From positions 2,123,501 to 2,187,500 of the forward strand of contig NC_013939.1 of the NCBI RefSeq assembly GCF_000010985.1: a stretch of 64,000 nt of DNA. Direction: 5' to 3'. A model generated the notes under the pieces. It was given only the letters and a program-made list of their open reading frames with translations. It searched no databases and was not told where the DNA came from. Origin of the DNA: Deferribacter desulfuricans SSM1 (GTDB taxonomy: Bacteria > Chrysiogenota > Deferribacteres > Deferribacterales > Deferribacteraceae). The translations under genes were made by a program, and so were the position numbers. This document shows positions 25,287 to 34,905 of the stretch, piece after piece (position 1 is the stretch's first letter; every line of letters begins with the position of its first letter).

Positions 25287-26603
25287 TTACACCTCTATGT
25301 TGTATTCTTTTAATTTATTATGAAGAGTTTTTCTTGATATACCAAGAAGCTCCGCTGCTTTTGTTTTATTACCACCAGTTTCTTTTAATGCATTTTTAAT
25401 AGCTTCAATTTCATGTTCTTTAATGTTTTTTACTCCACTATCAAAACCATTAGAATATTTTAAAGGAGGCAATAAATCAGATGTTAATCTTTCACTTCTT
25501 GCCAAAATTATACTACGCTCCACAATATTTTCAAGCTCTCTTATATTACCAGGAAAATCATATCTCATTAATTTTTCTAAAAAACCATCCTCATACCCTT
25601 TTATTATCTTTTGGAATTTTTGACTATATTTTTTAATAAAAAAATCTAACAGCAAAGGGATCTCATTTTTTCTCTCCCTCAAAGGGGGTAATTTTACAGG
25701 GAAAACATTTAATCTATAATAAAGATCCTCTCTAAATTTCCCTTCTTGAACCATTTTTTCAAGATCTCTATTTGTAGCAGCTATTATTCTCACATCTGTT
25801 TTAATTGTTTTAGTGCCTCCAACCCTTTCAAAAGTTCCTTCCTGCAAAACTCTCAATAATTTTGCTTGAGTTGAAATAGGGAGCTCACCCACTTCATCAA
25901 GAAAAAGTGTACCACCATTGGCCAGTTCAAATTTCCCTAATTTTCTACTTTCAGCTCCAGTAAAAGCACCTTTTTCATGCCCAAACAATTCGCTTTCAAT
26001 TAAATTTTCATTTAACGCTGCACAATTTACTGCCAAAAAAGGCTCATTTTTTCTTGGGGAGTTTAAATGAATTGATCTTGCCACCAACTCTTTACCAGTT
26101 CCAGACTCACCCATAATTAAAACCGTAGCATCTGTAGGCGCTACAAGTTTTAAAACATCAATAATTTTACCTAACCCTTCTTTCGAATAAACACCCTCAT
26201 AAACATAATCTTCAACTAATTCCATTTCATTTTTATCTTCAGACTCTAACAAGTTTTCTATTTGATTTTTCAATATTTCAATATCAACAGGTTTTGTAAT
26301 ATAATCCAGTGCACCTAATTTCATAGATTCTACAGCTGTCCTAACATTGTTAAATGCTGAAATAACAATTACTGGTATATTGAGATTTTTCTTCCTCAAA
26401 TGAGATAGGAACGTAAGACCATCCATTACATCCATTTTTACATCAAGTAAAATAAGATCGACATGTTCATCATCTAAAATATTCAAAGCTTCAAGCCCAT
26501 TTTGAGCCTCTAATATATCATAGTTCTCCTTTAGATGGAGACCTACCATAAACCTGTGATTTTCTTCATCATCAACAATTAATATTCTCTTTTTATCCGC
26601 CAT
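25287..26603 (-). CDS. NtrC-family sigma-54-dependent response regulator
   Basis: 438 residues: receiver domain (1-120; Asp11/Asp12, phosphoacceptor Asp54 in LILLDVKMD, Lys104), AAA+ domain (about 140-370; Walker A GESGTGKE 165-172, sigma-54 contact loop GAFTGA 212-217), and a Fis-type HTH (NKTKAAELLGISRKTLHNKL) at the C-terminus. The longest frame starts with TTG at 26621; I prefer the ATG at 26603 (MADKKRILIVDDE), the usual beginning of a receiver. Overlaps the sensor kinase gene by 11 bp. The pair resembles ZraSR/AtoSC types. Targets would carry a -24/-12 promoter; none was identified here. Confidence 0.92.
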   Translation of the reverse strand: MADKKRILIVDDEENHRFMVGLHLKENYDILEAQNGLEALNILDDEHVDLILLDVKMDVMDGLTFLSHLRKKNLNIPVIVISAFNNVRTAVESMKLGALDYITKPVDIEILKNQIENLLESEDKNEMELVEDYVYEGVYSKEGLGKIIDVLKLVAPTDATVLIMGESGTGKELVARSIHLNSPRKNEPFLAVNCAALNENLIESELFGHEKGAFTGAESRKLGKFELANGGTLFLDEVGELPISTQAKLLRVLQEGTFERVGGTKTIKTDVRIIAATNRDLEKMVQEGKFREDLYYRLNVFPVKLPPLRERKNEIPLLLDFFIKKYSQKFQKIIKGYEDGFLEKLMRYDFPGNIRELENIVERSIILARSERLTSDLLPPLKYSNGFDSGVKNIKEHEIEAIKNALKETGGNKTKAAELLGISRKTLHNKLKEYNIEV

Positions 26604-27852
26604 TTTCAAAATCCAACACAATAATAAATGGATCTGTATTTTCTAAATACACTCTAAATCCATGCAATTCCACTATTTTTTTCACGATAGAAAGCCCCAA
26701 ACCACTACCAACAGTTTTAGTAGTATAAAAAGGGTCAAAAATTTTATCAGTTTTAACAGTTTCATAAACATTGTTTATGATTTTTACTTTTCTTCTTTCA
26801 AAAGCTATTTTAATTGTATCACCAGTTTTAGAAGCATCAATAGCATTTAAAATAAGATTCATAAAAACCTGAATCATTCTATTTCTATCTACCTGGGCAA
26901 TCAATTTTTCTGCTTTTATATCTATATTAAGTTGCTTGCTTTCAATGTCGTATTTTAACATTTCGATTACTTCACTTATTATCTCACTAATATCCTCATT
27001 ATCCAACTGAAGCTGAATCTCTCTCCCATATGTTAAAAAATCGTTTACCATATCATTCAATCGCTTTAACTCATTTCTCACACGTAACAATATATCCTGC
27101 TTTTGTTCATTGTTTTCAGTATCTAATAAATACTGGAGCAAACCAGTAATAGAACTCAAAGGGTTCTTTATTTCATGGGCTAATAAATTGGCAAATTTAC
27201 CCATTTCAGCATTTTTTTCCATCTTGTTAATTTTAGAAGATAATTCGGCGTAAAGCTTAAAATAGCGATAAGAATACCCCAATATTAATATCATAAAAAT
27301 GTATAAAATAATCATCTGAATCAAATCTGAAATCATTTTTTTCTTAAAATAATTATATGATGATTTACTCAAAAAAAGAGCCATATAAAAAGTATGCTCA
27401 ACTGGAGTTGGGTGGAAACCTCTCATCATTCTCATCATCCCCATCATCCCAGCTCCAAAATTTCTCTCCATACGATGATAAATAATAAAATTTTTATTAT
27501 CTTCTTTAATTTCTGTTTCATCTGGAAAATATCTTTCTAGTTTTCTATCACCTTCTTTACCGACAAATAATATTTTACCTTTTTCATCATATATAATGAG
27601 ATTATCAATCGATTTATTGGATGAAAACTGTTTAATGAATTCTTCATATTTTTTTCTACCAAATTCGTTATTAATAAATAAAAACCTATTACTAATTTCA
27701 AAGGAGCTAACAATAAATTTACCCAACTCTAAGACATTTGATTTAATAGATTTTAATGTGCTTAAAGAGGAATATATATGCAAACTGAAAATAAGCACAC
27801 TTAACAAGACACCTGCAATAATCAGTATTTTAAATTTTTTTAAATAATCCAT
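26593..27852 (-). CDS. Membrane sensor histidine kinase with Met-rich periplasmic segment
   Basis: 419 residues: transmembrane helix 1 (about 10-29), a roughly 145-residue periplasmic sensor domain, transmembrane helix 2 (about 178-195), HisKA with LAHEIKNPLSS (His226), and HATPase_c with N-box NLILNAIDAS and G-boxes near the C-terminus (KTVGSGLGLSIVKKIVELHG). The periplasmic domain contains a methionine cluster (Met128, 136, 137, 139, 140, 142, 143) close to His147 and His153, which suggests binding of a soft metal such as Cu(I) or Ag(I). Partner of the NtrC-type regulator downstream. The metal idea is inference. Confidence 0.9.
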   Translation of the reverse strand: MDYLKKFKILIIAGVLLSVLIFSLHIYSSLSTLKSIKSNVLELGKFIVSSFEISNRFLFINNEFGRKKYEEFIKQFSSNKSIDNLIIYDEKGKILFVGKEGDRKLERYFPDETEIKEDNKNFIIYHRMERNFGAGMMGMMRMMRGFHPTPVEHTFYMALFLSKSSYNYFKKKMISDLIQMIILYIFMILILGYSYRYFKLYAELSSKINKMEKNAEMGKFANLLAHEIKNPLSSITGLLQYLLDTENNEQKQDILLRVRNELKRLNDMVNDFLTYGREIQLQLDNEDISEIISEVIEMLKYDIESKQLNIDIKAEKLIAQVDRNRMIQVFMNLILNAIDASKTGDTIKIAFERRKVKIINNVYETVKTDKIFDPFYTTKTVGSGLGLSIVKKIVELHGFRVYLENTDPFIIVLDFENGG

Positions 27853-27857
27853 ATCCT

Positions 27858-28961
27858 TTATAATTTAAAAAAACTTTTAAATTTATCCCACAGTTTTTTA
27901 TCTTCTTTCATAAAATTATTCTTAGAAACCTTTTTAAATTCTGTTAACAATTTTTTTTCTTCTTTTGTAAGTTTTTTAGGTAAAACAACTCTTAAATTTA
28001 CATACATGTTACCGACACCATAACCTTTAATTTCAGGGATACCATACCCTTTTAAAACTATAGTATCTCCAGGCTGAGTCCCAGGTTTAATATCCACGGT
28101 TTCATCCCCTTTTAAAGTTGGTATAGTGATCTTTGTCCCAAGGATAGCATCTGTAAAAGGGATTGGTATATCTATATAGATATCGTTCCCTTTTCTTTTA
28201 AAATATTTATGTGGTTTAACATTAATATTTACAAATAGATCACCATTTGGTCCACCATATCTTCCTGAGTTCCCTTCGCCAGAAACCCTTAGAGTCATAC
28301 CATTATCCACACCGGGTGGAATTTTTACATTAATACTTTTTTTAGTATATTTTATGCCTCTTCCATGGCACTCTTTACATACCTCTTTTATTACCTGACC
28401 GGTACCATTACATCTATGACAAGTCGTTGAAACAGTAAAAAAACCTTGTCTCTGAACAAACTGCCCTCTTCCATGGCAAGTAGGGCATGTAACCTTACCA
28501 CCAGGCTCAGCACCAGAGCCATCACATCTTTTACACACTTCCTCTTTATTAATCTCTATTGTTTTAGAAACACCAAATACAGCCTCTTCAAACTCTATCT
28601 CAATATCTACTTCTAGATCACTACCACGTGTTGGTCTTTCCCTTCTTCTCCCACTACGACTAAAACCAAAAAAACCTTCAAAAATGTCATCAAAAAAATC
28701 ATCAAACACTGTAGAAGAAAAATCTTCGCCTGAAGAAGTCTCATCAAAAACTCTCCCAAATTGGTCATATTGCGCCCTCTTTTGAGGGTCAATAAGGACC
28801 TGATAAGCTTCTGTAATCTCTCTAAACTTTTCTTCTGCTTCTTTATCTCCAGGATTTCTATCAGGATGGTATTTTAACGCAAGTTTTCTATACGCCTTTT
28901 TTATCTCTATTTCTGTAGCATTTCTATTAACACCTAATAATTCGTAATAATCTTTTGCCAA
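27858..28961 (-). CDS. dnaJ: Chaperone DnaJ (Hsp40)
   Basis: 367 residues: J domain (1-70, HPD motif in KYHPDRN), a Gly/Phe region, four CxxCxGxG zinc-binding repeats (about 135-210; [32 protein letters not shown]) and the C-terminal substrate-binding domains. Stimulates DnaK ATPase and delivers clients. Start codon is TTG with GGAGG seven bases upstream. It lies downstream of dnaK but is separated by a terminator and a repeat, so it is probably expressed from its own promoter; no CIRCE is seen here. Confidence 0.96.
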   Translation of the reverse strand: MAKDYYELLGVNRNATEIEIKKAYRKLALKYHPDRNPGDKEAEEKFREITEAYQVLIDPQKRAQYDQFGRVFDETSSGEDFSSTVFDDFFDDIFEGFFGFSRSGRRRERPTRGSDLEVDIEIEFEEAVFGVSKTIEINKEEVCKRCDGSGAEPGGKVTCPTCHGRGQFVQRQGFFTVSTTCHRCNGTGQVIKEVCKECHGRGIKYTKKSINVKIPPGVDNGMTLRVSGEGNSGRYGGPNGDLFVNINVKPHKYFKRKGNDIYIDIPIPFTDAILGTKITIPTLKGDETVDIKPGTQPGDTIVLKGYGIPEIKGYGVGNMYVNLRVVLPKKLTKEEKKLLTEFKKVSKNNFMKEDKKLWDKFKSFFKL

Positions 28962-29029
28962 CCCTCAACCTCCTGTTTATACAATTAGCTATTACCATTA
29001 CTTTAACATTATGAAAATTACCATAATTC

Positions 29030-29202
29030 TGAGATTGCTTCGGAGCAAAGCTCCTCGCAACGACCAATTGTTCAGTGTCATTGCAAATGAAGTTAAGCAA
29101 TCTCATAATTCATTGCCTTATAGAGATTGCTCTAGCAACTTTCATTGCTTCGCAGTGAAAGAAAAATTAGTCATTTGCGAGCAACAGCAAAGCAATCTCA
29201 AA
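29030..29202. repeat. MITE-like dispersed repeat, copy C (tandem palindromes)
   Basis: The 361-bp gap between dnaJ and dnaK contains two adjacent palindromic units, about 29030-29106 (GAGATTGCTT..GCTCCTCGCAAC and GTCATTGCAAAT..AAGCAATCTC) and about 29122-29200, where GAGATTGCTC.. pairs loosely with ..AAAGCAATCTC. The terminal motif of copies D-F is not obvious. No gene in the gap. Confidence 0.68.
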
Positions 29203-29267
29203 ATATTACTTTTTCATTTCACTTCATCTTTAATACTCAATAACATATATTTAGTAAAGCTATTTAT

Positions 29268-29299
29268 AAAAAAAGGGGTGCTTTTACACACCCCTTTTA
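29268..29299 (-). terminator. Rho-independent terminator after dnaK
   Basis: Minus strand AAAAGGGGTG-TGTAAAAG-CACCCCTTTT with further T residues; 24 bases after the dnaK stop. It would end the hrcA-grpE-dnaK transcript before dnaJ. Confidence 0.88.
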
Positions 29300-29322
29300 G
29301 TATCTCAAATTTTTACAACCTA

Positions 29323-31275
29323 TTATTTATTATTGTCATCCTTTACTTCTTCATAATCAGCATCTACAACATCCTCTTGTTTTGAACTATCAGAACTTGC
29401 TCCTGATTGATCAGATTGAGCACCTGCATCAGTCTGAGCACCTTCAGCTCCACCTGCTCCACCTGCAGTCGCCTTATAAATAGCTTCTGCAAGCTTATGA
29501 GATACAGATGTTAACTTTTCAATAGCAGCTTTGATAGCTTCTGCATCTTCTCCACTTTGAACTTTTTTCAATTCATCAAGAGCTTTTTCAATCTCCTCTT
29601 TTGTCGCAGCATCAACTTTATCTCCATGCTCTTTCAATGATTTTTCAGTAGAATATATCAAAGTATCAGCTTGGTTTCTCAACTCAACAAGCTCTCTCTT
29701 CTTCTTATCTTCTTCAGCATGCATTTCAGCTTCTTTAACCATTCTTTCAATTTCTTCTTCAGTCAAACCGCTACTAGGTGTAATCCTTATAGACTGCTCC
29801 TTACCTGTACCTAAATCTTTTGCTGATACGCTCAAAATACCGTTTGCATCTATATCAAAAGTAACCTCAATCTGAGGCACACCCCTTGGGGCTGGTGGAA
29901 TACCAACAAGCTCAAATCTACCAATAGATTTATTATCTTTTGCAAGCTCACGCTCACCCTGTAGAACATGTATTGTAACAGATGTTTGATTATCAGCTGC
30001 TGTAGTAAAGATCTGACTTTTCTTAGTTGGTATTGTAGTGTTCCTAGGGATAATCTTAGTCATTACGCCACCAAGTGTTTCAATACCAAGTGAAAGTGGT
30101 GTCACATCAAGTAATAACACATCCTTAATATCACCTTTCAATACTGCGCCCTGAATAGCTGCACCGATAGCAACAACCTCATCAGGGTTAATACCTTTGT
30201 GAGGTTCTTTACCAAAGAACTCTTTTACCTTTTGCTGAACAAGTGGCATCCTTGTCATACCACCAACGAGTATAACCTCATCGATGTCTGATGTTGTCAA
30301 ACCAGCATCCTCAAGAGCTTTCTTACATGGCTCCAATGTTCTCTCAACCAAATCCATTACAAGAGATTCTAATTTAGCTCTACTAAGCTTCTTAATTAAA
30401 TGTTTTGGCCCTGAAGCATCAGCTGTTATAAATGGTAAATTAATCTCAGTCTCTAATGCTGTAGAAAGTTCATGTTTAGCTTTTTCAGCAGCTTCTTTTA
30501 ATCTCTGTAAAGCCATTTTATCTTGAGATAAATCGATCCCTGTTTCTTTCTTAAACTCCTCTATCAACCATTCAACAATCCTGTTATCAAAATCATCACC
30601 ACCAAGGAAAGTATCACCGTTTGTAGACTTAACTTCGAATACCCCATCACCTATTTCAAGAATAGATATATCAAATGTACCACCACCTAAGTCATAAACA
30701 GCTATCTTTTCATCTTTTTTCTTATCGAGACCATAAGCAAGTGCTGCAGCTGTTGGCTCATTAATAATCCTTAAAACGTTCAATCCTGCAATCTTACCAG
30801 CATCCTTAGTAGCCTGACGCTGTGCGTCATTAAAATATGCAGGCACAGTAATTACAGCATCTGTAACTGGTTCACCCAAATAATCTTCTGCAGTTTTTTT
30901 AAGTTTTTGTAAAACCATAGCAGATATTTCTGGTGGAGAATATTTTTTACCTCTTACTTCTACCCATGCATCATTATTATTTGATGGAACAATCTTATAT
31001 GGCAGTATCCTTTTCGCTTTTTCCACTTGTGGGTCATCTATTTTACGACCAATCAACCTTTTAACTGAAAAGATTGTATTTTCTGGGTTAGTTACTGCCT
31101 GTCTTTTAGCAAGTAAACCCACAAGTCTTTCACCACTATCAGTGAAAGCAACTACTGATGGAGTAGTCGTCATACCCTCTGCGTTTACAATAACCTTAGG
31201 TTGACCACCCTCCATAACTGCAACAACAGAGTTAGTTGTACCAAGGTCAATCCCTATTACTTTTCCTTTACTCAT
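29323..31275 (-). CDS. dnaK: Chaperone DnaK (Hsp70)
   Basis: 650 residues. Nucleotide-binding domain with [13 protein letters not shown] at residues 6-18, [11 protein letters not shown] near 195 and the VGGMTRMP motif, a [14 protein letters not shown] linker segment (about 390) and the substrate-binding domain with lid. The tail is Gly/Ala-rich and ends in acidic residues ([10 protein letters not shown]), as usual. Third gene after hrcA and grpE, overlapping grpE by 8 bp. Confidence 0.98.
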   Translation of the reverse strand: MSKGKVIGIDLGTTNSVVAVMEGGQPKVIVNAEGMTTTPSVVAFTDSGERLVGLLAKRQAVTNPENTIFSVKRLIGRKIDDPQVEKAKRILPYKIVPSNNNDAWVEVRGKKYSPPEISAMVLQKLKKTAEDYLGEPVTDAVITVPAYFNDAQRQATKDAGKIAGLNVLRIINEPTAAALAYGLDKKKDEKIAVYDLGGGTFDISILEIGDGVFEVKSTNGDTFLGGDDFDNRIVEWLIEEFKKETGIDLSQDKMALQRLKEAAEKAKHELSTALETEINLPFITADASGPKHLIKKLSRAKLESLVMDLVERTLEPCKKALEDAGLTTSDIDEVILVGGMTRMPLVQQKVKEFFGKEPHKGINPDEVVAIGAAIQGAVLKGDIKDVLLLDVTPLSLGIETLGGVMTKIIPRNTTIPTKKSQIFTTAADNQTSVTIHVLQGERELAKDNKSIGRFELVGIPPAPRGVPQIEVTFDIDANGILSVSAKDLGTGKEQSIRITPSSGLTEEEIERMVKEAEMHAEEDKKKRELVELRNQADTLIYSTEKSLKEHGDKVDAATKEEIEKALDELKKVQSGEDAEAIKAAIEKLTSVSHKLAEAIYKATAGGAGGAEGAQTDAGAQSDQSGASSDSSKQEDVVDADYEEVKDDNNK

Positions 31276-31921
31276 TTTCTTCCTCCTTTATATTATCTTT
31301 TTTTTCTTCTTTTTTATTTACTGAAACTTTTGAGGGTCTTATGACCCTATCATGTAAAATGTAACCCTTTTGTAATACCTGTGTTACTTTATTGTTTTCA
31401 TATTCTTCTTTATTATCTAACATTAAAGCTTCATGATAATTTGGGTCAAAATCATCACCAATATTTAGCTCAATCTCTTTTAAACCAAATTTTGCAAGAG
31501 TGTCTTTCATCTGTTTTAGAGTTAATTCCACACCTTCTTTGATTGACTCCACAGGGGAGTCTGGCTTAACATGGATTAATGCCATCTCTAAATGATCTAT
31601 TACAGGTAATAAATTCTCTAATAATACCTGATTAGCATATTTTAACTTCTCTTCAGTCTCTTTCATTAATCTCTTTCTAAAATTGTCAAGTTCAGCAGAC
31701 AGTCTTAGTATCTTATCATCTTTTTCCTGTAATTCCTTTTTTAACTTTTCAAGCTCAGTCTCTAACTCATTAACTCTCTTATCATGTTCAGTTTTAATTT
31801 CCTGTTCTTTTTGGTTATTACTGTCTTGTTTTTTATCATCTTTTGTCATTTCATCTTTTTCTTTTTCAGAATTTTTTACTTCTTCATTATCTTTGTTAAT
31901 TTTTATTTTTTTCTTACTCAT
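31268..31921 (-). CDS. grpE: Nucleotide exchange factor GrpE
   Basis: 217 residues. Long, highly charged N-terminal coiled coil (Lys/Glu-rich to about residue 85), then the GrpE core ([25 protein letters not shown]) and the C-terminal beta domain ending [13 protein letters not shown]. Releases ADP from DnaK. Overlaps hrcA by 8 bp and dnaK by 8 bp, consistent with translational coupling. Confidence 0.95.
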   Translation of the reverse strand: MSKKKIKINKDNEEVKNSEKEKDEMTKDDKKQDSNNQKEQEIKTEHDKRVNELETELEKLKKELQEKDDKILRLSAELDNFRKRLMKETEEKLKYANQVLLENLLPVIDHLEMALIHVKPDSPVESIKEGVELTLKQMKDTLAKFGLKEIELNIGDDFDPNYHEALMLDNKEEYENNKVTQVLQKGYILHDRVIRPSKVSVNKKEEKKDNIKEEENE

Positions 31922-32957
31922 CCTTTCCTCCTAATCTTTCAATTACTTCGCTAATCAAATTAGCTGTATAATCCACTATTGGTACAACTTTTGGATACTT
32001 CATCCTTTTTGGTCCAATTATTCCCAGTGTACCCAGTACCTTGCCAGATTTTTTATAAGGTTTAACCACCAACCCCACATCACTGTTTTGCTCACCAATC
32101 TCTGAGCCAATAAATATTTGTACACTGTCTGACTCAACACACTTATCGACTATTTTATAAATGAGCGTTTTCTCTTCAAAAGTTTTTAAAAACTCTTTTA
32201 ATTTATTAACATCGGAAAACTCAGGTAAATCTAATATATTACTCGTACCATCGTAATAAAAACCATCATCAATACTTTCTATTTCAAAGATTTTTGGTAA
32301 ATAATTCTTAAAAGAGTTTATAAAATTATCAAAAGCTTGTTTCTCTCTCTCTAACTCTTTAAAAATTCTCTCCCTTACCTCTAAAAGAGATGCACCCTCA
32401 AAATGCTCATTTATATAGTTGCTAATTCTTTGTAACACGTTATCAGGGATATCAACATCTAAATGAAGAATCACATTTTGCACAATTCCAGTTTTTGTAA
32501 CAAGTATTGCCAATACATCATATTTATTTAGTTTTAAAAACTCTAAATGTTTTAAAAATAATGCTCCAGTATTTGGAGAAACAACAAAACCAACAGAATG
32601 TGTCAATTTACTAAGTTGTTTTGTAACCTCTTTAAACAGCAGTTTAATATTTTTTGCTTCTATATTCCCGGTCATTTTAATAATATCTTCTTTAATATTA
32701 TTTGAGGAAATAGTTACAAATCTATCAATATAATATCTATAACCGAGATCTGTTGGCACACGACCAGCAGAAGTATGAGGCTGGTATATATAACCCTTTT
32801 CTTCCAAATCACTCATTATATTTCTAATGGACGCAGGACTAAGTTTCAATGGACCAACACGTGATACCAGCCTTGAACCAACTGGCTCACTACTATCAAT
32901 ATATTCATCAACTATAATTTTTAAAACTATTTCTTCTCTTTCGTCCAGCCTATCCAT
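31914..32957 (-). CDS. hrcA: Heat-inducible transcription repressor HrcA
   Basis: 347 residues: N-terminal winged helix (VDEYIDSSEPVGSRLVSR; LSPASIRNIMSDLEEKGYI; HTSAGRVPTDLGYRYY) and a GAF-like plus dimerisation part. Represses heat-shock genes by binding CIRCE, which is present directly upstream. GAGG lies six bases before the ATG. First gene of hrcA-grpE-dnaK. Confidence 0.96.
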   Translation of the reverse strand: MDRLDEREEIVLKIIVDEYIDSSEPVGSRLVSRVGPLKLSPASIRNIMSDLEEKGYIYQPHTSAGRVPTDLGYRYYIDRFVTISSNNIKEDIIKMTGNIEAKNIKLLFKEVTKQLSKLTHSVGFVVSPNTGALFLKHLEFLKLNKYDVLAILVTKTGIVQNVILHLDVDIPDNVLQRISNYINEHFEGASLLEVRERIFKELEREKQAFDNFINSFKNYLPKIFEIESIDDGFYYDGTSNILDLPEFSDVNKLKEFLKTFEEKTLIYKIVDKCVESDSVQIFIGSEIGEQNSDVGLVVKPYKKSGKVLGTLGIIGPKRMKYPKVVPIVDYTANLISEVIERLGGKDE

Positions 32958-32972
32958 TTTCAGCCTCGCTTG

Positions 32973-32999
32973 TTAGCACTCTCAACTTTTGAGTGCTAA
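32973..32999. promoter_or_regulatory. CIRCE operator (perfect consensus)
   Basis: TTAGCACTC-N9-GAGTGCTAA, an exact match to the CIRCE consensus, between the hrcA promoter and its ATG (16 bases upstream of the start). HrcA binding here gives heat-shock control of hrcA-grpE-dnaK. Confidence 0.98.
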
Positions 33000-33003
33000 T
33001 ATT

Positions 33004-33031
33004 AATATAAAGTTGAGCCAATTTATGTCAA
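33004..33031 (-). promoter_or_regulatory. Promoter of hrcA-grpE-dnaK
   Basis: Minus strand TTGACA (33031-33026), 16-base spacer, TATATT (33009-33004). The CIRCE element begins four bases downstream, so it covers the transcription start. Confidence 0.75.
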
Positions 33032-33051
33032 GTTATTTTTTTAAAAATTTG

Positions 33052-34023
33052 TTATTTTAAAATGAACTTACTTAGATCCCTGCCAACAGTTTCACCAGAT
33101 GGCTTATACTCCTCATCAAGCAAATCTGCAAGCTTTTTCATTACAAAATCTATACCCTCTTTGAATAATTTATAATATTTGTTAGCACTTTCTGTAAAAG
33201 GGATAAATTCTTCTAAATTTTGAAACATCTCCATCTTATGAAGATAAATAGGTTCACCTATCCTATAGACTACAGTTTTATTCTTCTCTACTATTGGGAT
33301 ATTTTTTGTATGAGCTTTATCGCTACCATTGCAACCAACAGGAACTATTGGACTCTTCAGTGCCACAGAAAATTGTGCAGCACCAACTTTACCCTCAAGC
33401 AACCTTTTAGACCTTGTCCCTTCAGGAAAAATTAAGAGATTTAAATGTTTATTATGCACAGCATCGTAACATAGTTCAAAAGCTCGTTTCATCAACTTTT
33501 CAAAGTAACTGTTAACCCTCTCCCGATAATCTTCATATTTATTTATAAAATTTTTCAAGTTTTCATTCTCTGCTAAAACATCGTCAGATATTTTACCATC
33601 AACATAATCTTTTAATATTGGATAGTATTTAGCAATTAATTTTTTATCATTTTTAAACTCTTCTCTTAAATCTTTAACAATCAAGTACCCTTTAGATGGC
33701 ATGGGGAGACAACCACCCCAGTTAAAAATCATAGTAAGAAACTTACTTTCATAATACTTAAGCTTCACCCAGGGAGCAGTATAGGGGTATTTAATCTTAT
33801 TTCGCAATAAATAGAGCTGATACTGAAACGGAAAATAATTAAACCTATCAGTATGGTTCATCACATAAACAACAGGCTCATCAGGTATGTTTTCTAACCC
33901 TTCCAAAACTATATTTAATTTCCTAAGCTTATAAATAGGTTTTAAAAACAGCTCCCCAATTAATTTATGCGCCTTTGGATTGGGTTGCAAATTAACCCTA
34001 TCCATCAAACTTAAATAATCCAT
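33052..34023 (-). CDS. PlsC-like 1-acyl-glycerol-phosphate acyltransferase family protein
   Basis: 323 residues with the acyltransferase fold: motif I region YVMNHTDRFNYFPF, motif III FPEGTRSKRL (around residue 200), and a following VPVGCNGSD segment. The usual HX4D motif reads H57-TDRF-N62, so the catalytic Asp of motif I is replaced by Asn unless Asp59 takes part; activity or specificity may differ. No transmembrane helix is evident. Long insert between motifs I and III. Lies alone between the hrcA promoter and repeat copy D. Role in phospholipid synthesis is a family-based guess. Confidence 0.72.
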   Translation of the reverse strand: MDYLSLMDRVNLQPNPKAHKLIGELFLKPIYKLRKLNIVLEGLENIPDEPVVYVMNHTDRFNYFPFQYQLYLLRNKIKYPYTAPWVKLKYYESKFLTMIFNWGGCLPMPSKGYLIVKDLREEFKNDKKLIAKYYPILKDYVDGKISDDVLAENENLKNFINKYEDYRERVNSYFEKLMKRAFELCYDAVHNKHLNLLIFPEGTRSKRLLEGKVGAAQFSVALKSPIVPVGCNGSDKAHTKNIPIVEKNKTVVYRIGEPIYLHKMEMFQNLEEFIPFTESANKYYKLFKEGIDFVMKKLADLLDEEYKPSGETVGRDLSKFILK

Positions 34024-34053
34024 AAATACCCCTACAATATTTTTTATATCTAC

Positions 34054-34193
34054 GGATGTTGCACGATGGTAATTCCCAGATTGCTTCGCTAACGCTCGTA
34101 ATGGCCGTAATTTCAGTCATTGCGAGGCGAAGCAAGTTGCTGAAGCAATCTCAAAATAGTAGTTTCAAAAAATTATACAATTGTGCAACATCC
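34054..34193. repeat. MITE-like dispersed repeat, copy D (complete, 140 bp)
   Basis: Terminal inverted repeats GGATGTTGCACGAT (left) and ATTGTGCAACATCC (right). Inside, a palindrome of GATTGCTTCGCTAACGCTCG and TCATTGCGAGGCGAAGCAAG..GAAGCAATCTC. Best-preserved short copy. With copy E it flanks the two rightward genes at 34286-35976. Confidence 0.82.
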
Positions 34194-34285
34194 TAATATA
34201 TTTATATCATTTTTTTAAATAATTGTATTGAAAATTTTATTTTATGATCGATAAATTATATATAGATAATTTGGGGAGGATGTAA

Positions 34286-34855
34286 ATGACAAAAAGTAGC
34301 AACTTAGATGAACTTTTTTATGAACTCATTGAATCAGCAGAAAAAAGTCTATCCAAGACATTATCAGAATATTCAAAAATATATATTTTAAATCTTTTAA
34401 AAAAGCTCACATATAATAACGAGCTTTTAAATAATGAAATAATTAGAGAAAAAGCTATTGCAGAAATATTCATGGAAGCTTTTCATCAGAATATTTTTGA
34501 AAAAGTCAGATTATTAAAGCTTGCCGGTGATTTTTCATTAATATTATCTGGGCTCTACCCTGATTCAATAAAAAACAAACTTGTATCAATCGATTATTAC
34601 ATAAAAATGGGGAAAAGCTCATATAAAGAACTTGCAAACACTTATGGTCAATATCGCTCAAAATTAGAACTGATGCAGCTTTATTTAGAGCTCAAAAGAG
34701 AATTCTATAAGTTAGTGGAAATTTTAACCGAAATAGCAGATAATATAAATTTTATAAACAAAGATGATTTACTATACATCAAACAAAACTGGGAAAAAAC
34801 AAACATCAAAAAATACAAAGAAATCCTCGATAAAAATAAAATCATCCCTATATAA
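34286..34855 (+). CDS. Uncharacterised helical protein
   Basis: 189 residues, predicted almost wholly alpha-helical, with no signal peptide or membrane segment. I do not recognise the family. Segments such as FSLILSGLYPDSI and YYIKMGKSSYKELANTYGQ may help a profile search. It has a strong GGGGAGG ribosome binding site, reads rightward against its neighbours, and is followed 50 bp later by an ERCC4-type nuclease gene. Both lie between repeat copies D and E, so they may be one transferred block. Confidence 0.6.
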   Translation: MTKSSNLDELFYELIESAEKSLSKTLSEYSKIYILNLLKKLTYNNELLNNEIIREKAIAEIFMEAFHQNIFEKVRLLKLAGDFSLILSGLYPDSIKNKLVSIDYYIKMGKSSYKELANTYGQYRSKLELMQLYLELKREFYKLVEILTEIADNINFINKDDLLYIKQNWEKTNIKKYKEILDKNKIIPI

Positions 34856-34905
34856 AATAAATTCTTCGATGTTGCATATTATAACTTTTTGATTATACTT
34901 CTTTT

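Noticed and set aside
28962..29030. CIRCE or heat-shock promoter for dnaJ
   Set aside because: No TTAGCACTC-like element or good -35/-10 pair could be found upstream of dnaJ.
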